In this document: positions 7,076 through 13,630 of the stretch, piece after piece
How positions within the stretch are numbered: the first letter of the stretch is position 1
How the letters are laid out: every line of letters starts with the position of its first letter
Virus record (IMG/VR): IMGVR_UViG_3300007539_000167
Coordinates: 1 to 26,823 of that record
Strand: one strand, 5' to 3'
From: a virus
DNA length: 26,823 nucleotides
The notes under the pieces: model-generated
What the model was told of the DNA's origin: nothing
What the model saw: only the letters and a program-made list of their open reading frames with translations
The model's database searches: none
Made by a program: the position numbers and the translations under genes

Positions 7076-7470
7076 TGTTGTCGTTTAGAAGGTACATTGA
7101 AGAAAGCGTTACAGACCCGTTCTCTCGGGAAAAAACCGGAAGAAAGAAAATAGACGACATGCTAAAAAACCCAAAGAAATATGGCGTAGAGGCAGAAGTT
7201 AAAATAATGACGATTAAAGCATTACAAAATGCTATGGCTAAGGGACAAAAGATCAGTGTGCAGAAAGCGTACGATAAGAGAATGAAGATGGGCGGAAGAA
7301 AAAAGGTAGATAACCTGAAGGACTTGATCAAAAGCGGCACGAAAATAGATATGCCAATTTTGGATTATGCTCCTGGGGGATTTGTGCAGGATGGTTTTCA
7401 TAGAGCACTAGCAGCGCAAGAGTTGGGAATAAAGAAAATTCCTGTGGCTGTTATTAAGAGAAAACGATAA
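7075..7470 (+). CDS. Small ParB/sulfiredoxin-like domain protein
   Basis: This 131-aa protein starts at ATG 7075, sharing one base with the endonuclease stop; the in-frame TTG at 7042 would run back into the endonuclease gene. The C-terminal segment GGFVQDGFHRALAAQELG followed by KKIPVAVIKR (residues 101-129) matches the ParB N-terminal/sulfiredoxin-like signature, in which a DG-x-HR core (D106, H109, R110) sits in a nucleotide-binding pocket. ParB family members bind CTP or act as nucleases; the activity here is unknown. Residues 20-90 are lysine-rich and helical, suggesting nucleic acid contact. The N-terminus MLSFRRYIEES resembles the capsid-targeting peptide of T4 internal proteins (MKTYQEFIAEA), with an I-x-E protease site at I8-E9-E10. 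A TAATG overlap links it to gp15. Domain call moderate; capsid targeting is inference. Confidence 0.6.
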   Translation: MLSFRRYIEESVTDPFSREKTGRKKIDDMLKNPKKYGVEAEVKIMTIKALQNAMAKGQKISVQKAYDKRMKMGGRKKVDNLKDLIKSGTKIDMPILDYAPGGFVQDGFHRALAAQELGIKKIPVAVIKRKR

Positions 7471-8261
7471 TGTTTTCTCAACATTTTTACCACCAACGCA
7501 TTCGTAAGGCAGTTGCCGTATTTGGTTCTCTGTTTGACAACATTTACATTGTTCGTCCAGGATCCACAACATCTTCTGTCAATCAGGCAAAGGTGCCATT
7601 GAGTTATGCTCCAAAGAGAAACTTCATTGAGCGCATTGAACAGATGAGTCGTGGGGAAGACAACGAAAGACAAATTGCAATCAAACTGCCAAGGATGTCT
7701 TTTGAGATTGTTTCTATTGATTATGATGCAGTTAGACAGTTACAGAAAACATTAAAGTGTTCGTTTCCTGGAACAGACAACACTTCTAAAAAGTCTGTAT
7801 ATGCCCAAACACCATACAACCTTTCTTTTGAGTTGAATGTCTATGCAAAATCACAAGATGATGCATTACAAATTGTAGAACAGATAATTCCATACTTTAA
7901 CCCGCAGTACACCTTGACGGTAAAACCAATCAAGGAGTTGCCAGAAATTAAAGATGATGTTCCAATCACTCTGGAAGCAGTTTCCTTCACAGATGATTAT
8001 GAAGGTCCGCTAGAGCAGAGAAGAACAATCATCTACACATTATCTTTCCAGATGAAGATTGCGTTCTATGGACCAGTTAATGATAACGCACCTATAATTA
8101 GAGAAGTTAGAGGAGAAGTTTACGAGCAAGACTTTGCCTTGAACGATAGTGCTGGTCCTCTAGAAACATTGATAACAACACCAAACCCATTGAACGTAAG
8201 TCCAGATAGCGACTTTACAGTTGATACTGAAATTTATACTGCATTAGATAGTGTGCCATGA
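7470..8261 (+). CDS. gp15: Tail completion and sheath stabiliser protein gp15
   Basis: This 263-aa protein is close to T4 gp15 in length (272 aa). The family forms a hexameric ring that caps the tail tube and sheath and connects the tail to the neck. The N-terminal block MFSQHFYHQRIRKAVAVFGS with LFDNIYIV is characteristic, followed by PLSYAPKRNFIERIEQM and the conserved PRMSFEIVSIDYDA. The middle has FELNVYAKSQDDALQIVEQI and YFNPQYTLTVKPI, also family hallmarks. The start overlaps the preceding stop (TAATG). The stop overlaps an ATG (ATGA at 8258-8261) that opens only a nine-codon frame, perhaps a relic of an earlier junction with gp16 before the endonuclease arrived. Confidence 0.9.
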   Translation: MFSQHFYHQRIRKAVAVFGSLFDNIYIVRPGSTTSSVNQAKVPLSYAPKRNFIERIEQMSRGEDNERQIAIKLPRMSFEIVSIDYDAVRQLQKTLKCSFPGTDNTSKKSVYAQTPYNLSFELNVYAKSQDDALQIVEQIIPYFNPQYTLTVKPIKELPEIKDDVPITLEAVSFTDDYEGPLEQRRTIIYTLSFQMKIAFYGPVNDNAPIIREVRGEVYEQDFALNDSAGPLETLITTPNPLNVSPDSDFTVDTEIYTALDSVP

Positions 8262-8278
8262 GTGAAAAACGGTTAGTG

Positions 8279-8286
8279 TATAAATA
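8279..8286 (+). promoter_or_regulatory. T4-type late promoter before the second homing endonuclease
   Basis: This exact TATAAATA lies in the gp15-endonuclease gap. The predicted start is 8292, which is exactly the first base of a strong stem-loop. Confidence 0.86.
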
Positions 8287-8291
8287 AACTA

Positions 8292-8323
8292 AATGGTTCG
8301 CGGGATGGCAGTCCCCAACCATT
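8292..8323 (+). promoter_or_regulatory. 5'-terminal stem-loop in the leader of the second endonuclease
   Basis: AATGGTT (8292-8298) pairs with AACCATT (8317-8323), and inside it GGGA (8302-8305) pairs with TCCC (8312-8315) around a TGGCAG loop. No T-run follows, so it is not an intrinsic terminator. It begins at the predicted start of the late transcript and ends 14 nt before the GGAG at 8338. Confidence 0.65.
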
Positions 8324-8350
8324 CTAATAACTAAGATGGAGTTATCAGCA

Positions 8351-9115
8351 ATGTCTATTTATTACACATACAAAATACTGTTTTCTTCCGGTCATTATTA
8401 TATCGGAAGAAGAAAGTGTCCAGAAAACAAAACCCCTGAAACGGATGAATATTATGGTTCTCCTGTGTCTAACGAACGTTATTGGAAAAAATATACTTTT
8501 AAAAAGGAAATACTAGAAACATTCAATAGCAGTGCCTACCATATCGAAAACGAAGATTTTTATTTGGGCGATAAGTGGAAAACAGATCCGCTTTGTTTGA
8601 ATAATAGTCCCGCTAATAGTTTTTCAAACTCAGGGTTGATTTGGTGTAACGATGGATCAAAGGAGTATATGTATTCTTTTATACCTGAAGGTTTCAAAAA
8701 GGGAAGGATAGGAACATCTGCGAAAGGTAAAAGATATTATACCAACGGCACAGATTCAAAGATGTTCGAAGAAGGTTCAGAACCTATGGGTTGGAAACTA
8801 GGGAACCATAATTCTAAAGGCGACAAAAATTGTTCTAGAACACACGGTAGTTCAACAAAAAATAAAATGGTGTTTAATAACGGCGAGGAAACAATATATC
8901 TGTCAAGGGAAGAGACAATCCCTGCAGGGTATGTTCCTGGAAGAACAAAAGATTTTTGTTCCAAGAGGAAGCATGCAGTATCTGGTAAGAACAACCCACG
9001 ATACGGGACAAGAGGAGAAAAGTGGTATAACAACGGAACTATAAATAAATTATGCATCCCAGGTAACGAACCAAAGGGATTTGTTAGAGGAATGAGAAAA
9101 AATGAAAGACGATAA
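8351..9115 (+). CDS. Homing endonuclease, GIY-YIG with four C-terminal repeats
   Basis: This 254-aa protein starts at ATG 8351, chosen because GGAG (8338-8341) lies 9 nt upstream and the family begins right at the nuclease motif; an in-frame ATG at 8336 overlaps that GGAG. Residues 4-23 (YYTYKILFSSGHYYIGRRKC) are a GIY-YIG variant, with R20/R21 as candidate catalytic arginine and a glutamate around 66-69 as the likely metal ligand. From residue 97 come four copies of an approximately 25-residue repeat of form W/Y-x-N-D/N-G ... P-x-G-F/W/Y-x2-G (about 97-119, 128-151, 172-198, 223-247), probably DNA-contact units. The gene lies between gp15 and gp16, normally adjacent, and overlaps gp16 by 14 nt. 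A late promoter and stem-loop precede it, and another late promoter lies within its 3' end. Confidence 0.82.
   Translation: MSIYYTYKILFSSGHYYIGRRKCPENKTPETDEYYGSPVSNERYWKKYTFKKEILETFNSSAYHIENEDFYLGDKWKTDPLCLNNSPANSFSNSGLIWCNDGSKEYMYSFIPEGFKKGRIGTSAKGKRYYTNGTDSKMFEEGSEPMGWKLGNHNSKGDKNCSRTHGSSTKNKMVFNNGEETIYLSREETIPAGYVPGRTKDFCSKRKHAVSGKNNPRYGTRGEKWYNNGTINKLCIPGNEPKGFVRGMRKNERR
9040..9047 (+). promoter_or_regulatory. T4-type late promoter inside the endonuclease gene, before gp16-gp17
   Basis: This exact TATAAATA lies in the last repeat of the endonuclease gene, encoding T-I-N-K. Transcription would start near 9053, 49 nt before the gp16 ATG. As there is no other octamer before the terminase genes, it could restore their late expression downstream of the insertion. 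Being inside a coding frame it is less certain than the intergenic ones. Confidence 0.6.
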
Positions 9116-9482
9116 TGAAAAGGTTGTTGATGCAGACATAGAATTTGCTAGAAAGCAATATTATGATTTGTTGGAACAGGGTCAGGAAGGGTTAGAACTG
9201 ATGATGCAAATTCTTCAATCCTCAGAACATCCAAGGTCTGGTGAAGTTTTTGCACAAATGCTAAAACAAAACGCTGACATAACAGAAAAAATCATTGACC
9301 TCAACAAGAAAGAAAAACAAATAAAGCAAATGTCAACCCTTCCGGCGCCTCAACAGAATGGTGCTGTGCCTTCTTCTGGGAACACAACTAATAATGTGTT
9401 TGTTGGGACAACAGAAGAACTCCAACGTTTGTTACAGGGAGATTCGTTGACAGTTGAAAAAGACGTCACCCCAAAGGAATAA
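9102..9482 (+). CDS. gp16: Small terminase subunit gp16
   Basis: This 126-aa protein is recognised as T4 gp16-like: the central helical stretch EQGQEGLELMMQILQSSEHP with RSGEVFAQMLKQNADITEKI matches the gp16 core that forms the recognition ring regulating the packaging motor. It lacks roughly the first 35 residues of T4 gp16 (164 aa), as short marine homologues do, and has a low-complexity tail. The start is supported by AGAGG (9086-9090) upstream. The first 14 nt overlap the endonuclease gene. The partner gp17 follows after 59 nt instead of overlapping as in T4. Confidence 0.82.
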   Translation: MKDDNEKVVDADIEFARKQYYDLLEQGQEGLELMMQILQSSEHPRSGEVFAQMLKQNADITEKIIDLNKKEKQIKQMSTLPAPQQNGAVPSSGNTTNNVFVGTTEELQRLLQGDSLTVEKDVTPKE

Positions 9483-9541
9483 CTACTTTCCCCATCAAAT
9501 AACTGTTTTATTATAGCGGTTCTTGGCGAACAATTCAAATT

Positions 9542-11185
9542 ATGCTGAATATTATAGACGACACGCGAACAAGAGAAAATTCATACCTTGGTAACGTCAA
9601 TGTCAAGAGAGATGGTGTTGTTGAGAATTGGACATTAGAAAAGATCAAAGAATATAATCGGTGTAGAACAGATCCGGTTTATTTCTGTAAAACGTATTGT
9701 AAAGTCATCCATCTTGATAGAGGTCTTGTAAACTTTGAACTCTATCCTTATCAAGAAAAGATGTTTGACAACTTTCATGACAACCGTTTTAATATTGTGT
9801 TGGCATGCCGCCAGTCGGGTAAGTCTATTTCTTGTTGTGCTTATTTGCTTTGGTACGCTTTGTTTCAGTCTGAACAGACCATTGCTATTCTAGCAAACAA
9901 AGGCATGAATGCAAGAGGCATGTTAGAGCGTATTGCCTTGATGCTAGAGAACCTGCCTTTCTTTTTGCAGCCAGGATGCAAAGCGCTTAACAAAGGTAAC
10001 ATTGACTTCTCCAACAACTCAAGGATCGTAGCACGCGCCACTTCTGGTTCTTCTATTCGTTCTATGTCTGTCAACCTTCTGTATCTTGATGAGTTTGCGT
10101 TTGTAGAAAAGGCAGATGTGTTCTATACATCAACCTATCCAGTAATCACTTCTGGTACCACAACCAAGGTTATCATCACTTCCACAGCAAATGGTATTGG
10201 TAACACCTACCATAAGATTTGGGAAGGTGCTGTTCAGGGAACAAACGAATATGTTCCATTCAGAGTTGATTGGTATGATGTTCCTGGTCGTGACGAGGAA
10301 TGGAAAAAGCAAACCATTGCTAATACATCCCAATTGCAGTTTGACCAAGAATTTGGTAACACTTTCTTTGGAACAGGCGACACCCTAATAAACGCAGAGA
10401 CTCTAATGTCCTTCAGGTCAAAAGAGCCCCTGCGAATATTGGAAGGTGGTCAAATGTTAATATATTCTGAACCTTGCGCAAGGCACGAGTACATCATGAC
10501 CGTTGATGTCTCGAAAGGAAGAGGTCAGGACTATTCTACGTTTAACCTTATCGACATCTCTACCCAACCGTTTAAACAGGTTGCTGTGTATCGGAATAAC
10601 ACTATCTCTCCAATACTCTTCCCAAACATTATTTATAAGTACGCTAAATTATACAATAATGCGTATGTTGTCGTTGAAAACAACGACCAAGGTTCGTTGA
10701 CATGCTATGGGTTATATCATGAAATTGAATACGAGAACGTTCACCTAACCTCTGCAACAAAATCAGATGCCATTGGCATTTACATGGACAGAAAGGTCAA
10801 GCGCATTGGTTGCTCTTCAATCAAAGACATTCTGGAAGAACGCAAACTGGAAGTGTATGACCAAGAGACAATCATAGAGATTTCAACTTTTGTTGCAAAG
10901 GGTCAATCATACGAGGCATCTGACGGAAACCATGACGACTTGATGATGAACCTTGTTATGTTTGGTTATTTTGCTAACACTCAGTTCTTTGCGGATATGA
11001 CAGACATTAACATAAAACAAATGTTGTTTGATAAACGCATACAAGACATTGCAGACGACCTTCCGCCGTTCGGGTTTATTGATAACAACGAAGACTTGAT
11101 CTCTGAGTATGAACAGAAAGACAGATCAGACGCTTGGCAATTGTTTGACCCCTTCAACGAGAGAGAATTTGAAGACGGATGGTAA
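9542..11185 (+). CDS. gp17: Large terminase subunit gp17 (packaging ATPase and nuclease)
   Basis: This 547-aa protein is the T4 gp17 family motor that pumps DNA into the prohead and cuts concatemers. The ATPase domain has Walker A ACRQSGKS (88-95), Walker B LLYLDE (179-184) and the coupling motif TSTANG (213-218). The RNase H-like nuclease domain has VDVSKGRGQDY with D322, then VVVENN with E379, and NHDDL with D465/D466, matching the acidic triad of T4 (D401, E458, D542). T4 gp17 is 610 aa; the missing part is at the N-terminus. No clear Shine-Dalgarno precedes the ATG, and the 59-nt gap before it holds no octamer, so it probably depends on transcripts through gp16. All motifs look intact. 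Confidence 0.96.
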   Translation: MLNIIDDTRTRENSYLGNVNVKRDGVVENWTLEKIKEYNRCRTDPVYFCKTYCKVIHLDRGLVNFELYPYQEKMFDNFHDNRFNIVLACRQSGKSISCCAYLLWYALFQSEQTIAILANKGMNARGMLERIALMLENLPFFLQPGCKALNKGNIDFSNNSRIVARATSGSSIRSMSVNLLYLDEFAFVEKADVFYTSTYPVITSGTTTKVIITSTANGIGNTYHKIWEGAVQGTNEYVPFRVDWYDVPGRDEEWKKQTIANTSQLQFDQEFGNTFFGTGDTLINAETLMSFRSKEPLRILEGGQMLIYSEPCARHEYIMTVDVSKGRGQDYSTFNLIDISTQPFKQVAVYRNNTISPILFPNIIYKYAKLYNNAYVVVENNDQGSLTCYGLYHEIEYENVHLTSATKSDAIGIYMDRKVKRIGCSSIKDILEERKLEVYDQETIIEISTFVAKGQSYEASDGNHDDLMMNLVMFGYFANTQFFADMTDINIKQMLFDKRIQDIADDLPPFGFIDNNEDLISEYEQKDRSDAWQLFDPFNEREFEDGW

Positions 11186-11198
11186 AAAAACGTTTTGG

Positions 11199-11206
11199 TA
11201 TAAATA
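11199..11206 (+). promoter_or_regulatory. T4-type late promoter before gp18
   Basis: This exact TATAAATA lies 13 nt after the gp17 stop. The predicted start is 11212, giving a 60-nt leader. An AT-rich 7-bp stem (11219-11236, loop CCGT) lies in that leader. Confidence 0.87.
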
Positions 11207-11271
11207 AACATTATTGAGATATTATCCGTATAATGTTAACCCTTATTATTAGCTAAGAGAAGGAAAACGAA

Positions 11272-13014
11272 ATGGCACTAAACACAAGTTTATCGCCAGC
11301 TATCATCACTAGAGAAGTTGACCTGACAGGAGTTGTTCCTGCCATTCAAACATCTATTGGTGCATATGTCGGCGACTTTAGTTGGGGTCCAGTCGAAGAA
11401 CCAGTCCTTGTTTCTAACGAAGGAATTCTGGTCCAAAGATTCGGAACACCAACGCAAACAACTGCTGTTGACTTTTTGTCAGCGGCTTCATTTTTGCGCT
11501 ACTCTCAAAGTCTTTATGTTGTTCGCGGCGCTGATGCGTCAGCAAAAAATGCGTATGATGCTGCTAGTCAGGCATCTGCTGCAGTTCTTGTTAAGAACGA
11601 CGAAGCATTTGAGGTACAAAAAAGCGCACTAGACTCTGACGGTCACACTTTTGTGGCAAGATATGCAGGCGCTGCTGGTAACAGCATCAGCGTTCAGATT
11701 TGTCCAGCAAACGCAGCTGATTCTGCGTATGATGGATGGACATATAACGATGAATTTGACGCAGCACCAGGAACTTCTTCTTACGCTTCTGGCGTAAGTG
11801 GTTCAAACGACGAAATGCATGTTATCGTTCTTGACGATGACGGCGACATTTCTGGTACTCCTGGCGCAATCCTTGAAGTATATCCGTTTGTTTCTGCGGC
11901 AAAAGACGCAAAAACTACAGACGGTTCAAACAACTTCGTTCTGGATGTTATCAACCAGCGTTCTGAATATATCCACGCAGTTAGTCTAAACCAAGATTCT
12001 GACGCAGCAGCCGGTTCTTTCACAGAAGATACTAACGCAGCGAACACAAACTTCCTGCTTACAGATGGTTCTGTTAAGACATACTCTCTGAGTGCAGGCG
12101 TAAACAGCGGTGCTTTGGGAACTGCAGAATATCTTCTTGGGTTCGATAAATTCGAAAACGTTGAAGAAATTACTGTTGACTTCCTGATTGCTCCTGGAAT
12201 GTCCGCAAAAGCAGATCAGACTACAGTTGTTAATGATCTGGTTGCAACAGCAAGTACAGTTCGTAAGGACTGTGTAGCAATTGCATCACCTAACAGAGCA
12301 TCTGTTGTTAACAACTCTGCTGCAAGCATTGTCACTGACACTGTTGCGTTTGCAGATACCTTGACTTCATCTTCTTACCTGTTTGTTGATAACAACTATC
12401 TGAAAGTGTACGACAAGTACAACGATCAGTATGTTTACATTCCTGCTGCTGCAAGCACTGCAGGTACTATGGCAAACACCGATGCTGTTGCTGCTTCATG
12501 GTTCTCCCCTGCTGGAAACCGTCGAGGTAATTATCTTGGTGTCACTTCGTTAGCTTACTCAGCTACTAAATCGCAAAGGGATACATTGTACAAGAATGGA
12601 ATTAACCCAGTTGTTAATCTTCCAGGACAAGGTGTCGTTCTGTTTGGCGACAAGACAAAAGAGTCTCGTCCGTCAGCATTTGACAGAATCAATGTTCGTC
12701 GTTTGTTCTTGACAATCGAAAGAGCAATTTCTGCTGCTGCGCAGAACGTTATGTTCGAATTCAACGATGAATTCACAAGAGCAGAATTCGTTGGTATTGT
12801 AGAACCGTTCTTGAGACAGATTCAGGGTCAGAGAGGTATTACTGACTTCCGAGTTGTCTGCGACGAAACTAACAATACTGCCGCTGTTGTTGACCGCAAC
12901 GAGTTTGTGTTTGACGTTTTCGTTAAACCAGCGCGTTCAATCAACTTTGTTCTTCTGAACTTTGTTGCTGTTCGATCTGGCGTTGATTTCAGCGAAGTAG
13001 TCGGAACGGTATAA
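11272..13014 (+). CDS. gp18: Contractile tail sheath protein gp18
   Basis: This 580-aa protein is the T4 gp18 sheath family (T4 659 aa). Subunits polymerise around the tube and contract to drive it through the envelope. The N-terminus SPAIITREVDLTGVVPAIQT with SIGAYVGDFSWGPV and the C-terminal block FDRINVRRLFLTIERAISAA, then FEFNDEFTRAEFVGIVEPFL, are hallmarks. The middle (about residues 100-300) is the variable surface-exposed insertion. The start is supported by AAGGA with 7-nt spacing. The C-terminal core ends in YSINFVLLNFVAVRSGVDF-like sequence (here beginning ARSINFV), typical of the family. A late promoter precedes it, and gp19 follows after 12 nt. Confidence 0.95.
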   Translation: MALNTSLSPAIITREVDLTGVVPAIQTSIGAYVGDFSWGPVEEPVLVSNEGILVQRFGTPTQTTAVDFLSAASFLRYSQSLYVVRGADASAKNAYDAASQASAAVLVKNDEAFEVQKSALDSDGHTFVARYAGAAGNSISVQICPANAADSAYDGWTYNDEFDAAPGTSSYASGVSGSNDEMHVIVLDDDGDISGTPGAILEVYPFVSAAKDAKTTDGSNNFVLDVINQRSEYIHAVSLNQDSDAAAGSFTEDTNAANTNFLLTDGSVKTYSLSAGVNSGALGTAEYLLGFDKFENVEEITVDFLIAPGMSAKADQTTVVNDLVATASTVRKDCVAIASPNRASVVNNSAASIVTDTVAFADTLTSSSYLFVDNNYLKVYDKYNDQYVYIPAAASTAGTMANTDAVAASWFSPAGNRRGNYLGVTSLAYSATKSQRDTLYKNGINPVVNLPGQGVVLFGDKTKESRPSAFDRINVRRLFLTIERAISAAAQNVMFEFNDEFTRAEFVGIVEPFLRQIQGQRGITDFRVVCDETNNTAAVVDRNEFVFDVFVKPARSINFVLLNFVAVRSGVDFSEVVGTV

Positions 13015-13026
13015 GGAGAATAATAA

Positions 13027-13554
13027 ATGGCAATTTTAGGCGTAGATGATTTTAAAGCAAAACTGCAAGGCGGTGGTGCTCGTCCCAATCTCTTTAAGGC
13101 AACTCTTAACTTTCCTGGCTATGCCGAGGGTGCAGTTGAAGAAACGTCTTTTATGTGTAAGGCGGCGGCGCTTCCTGCTTCTCAGGTCGGCGTTATTGAA
13201 GTTCCGTTCAGAGGACGTGTATTGAAAGTCGGCGGCGATCGCACTTTCGATCCATGGACCGTGACAATCATCAATGACACAGACTTTACTGTAAGAAATT
13301 CTTTCGAGAGATGGATGAACGGTATCAACGAACACAAGAGAAATACTGGTCGTGTTGACCCCGTTGAATATCAAGCAGATCTCTTGGTAGAACAACTTGA
13401 CAAAGATGGTTCGACTCTCAAGAAGTATGACTTCAGAGGTTGTTTCCCTTCTAATGTTTCTGAGATTGAAGTTAGTTGGGATACCAACGACACAATTGAA
13501 GAGTTCACTGTCGAGTTCCAAGTCCAGTACTGGGAGTCAAACACAACTTCATAG
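13027..13554 (+). CDS. gp19: Tail tube protein gp19
   Basis: This 175-aa protein is the T4 gp19 family (T4 163 aa), which stacks as hexameric rings to form the inner tube. Recognisable blocks are ARPNLFKATLNFPGYA, CKAAALPASQVGVIEVPFRG and the sequence FDPWTVTIINDTDFTVRNSF; the C-terminal YDFRGCFPSNVSEIEVSWD is also conserved. Its ribosome binding site AAGGAG (13013-13018) overlaps the gp18 stop, and the leader GGAGAATAATAAATGGC is identical to that of gp13, which suggests a shared strong late translation signal. A terminator lies 30 nt after its stop, so gp18 and gp19 probably form one late unit. Confidence 0.95.
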   Translation: MAILGVDDFKAKLQGGGARPNLFKATLNFPGYAEGAVEETSFMCKAAALPASQVGVIEVPFRGRVLKVGGDRTFDPWTVTIINDTDFTVRNSFERWMNGINEHKRNTGRVDPVEYQADLLVEQLDKDGSTLKKYDFRGCFPSNVSEIEVSWDTNDTIEEFTVEFQVQYWESNTTS

Positions 13555-13573
13555 ACTAACGTCTTAGAAGTTG

Positions 13574-13581
13574 TATAAATA
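13574..13581 (+). promoter_or_regulatory. T4-type late promoter before the portal gene, abutting a terminator
   Basis: This exact TATAAATA gives a predicted start near 13587, inside the 5' arm of the terminator hairpin at 13585-13608. The leader to the portal ATG (13631) would be about 44 nt and begin with the stem-loop. Confidence 0.87.
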
Positions 13582-13584
13582 ATT

Positions 13585-13612
13585 GGGACTCTCTTAATTG
13601 AGAGTCCCTTTT
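13585..13612 (+). terminator. Intrinsic terminator after gp18-gp19, doubling as a start-site hairpin
   Basis: GGGACTCTC (13585-13593) pairs perfectly with GAGAGTCCC (13600-13608) around a six-base TTAATT loop, followed by TTTT. This is a textbook intrinsic terminator for transcripts coming from gp18-gp19. Transcripts from the overlapping late promoter would start two bases into the 5' arm and keep a 7-bp stem at their 5' end. Confidence 0.83.
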
Positions 13613-13630
13613 ATTCATTAGGAAAACATT

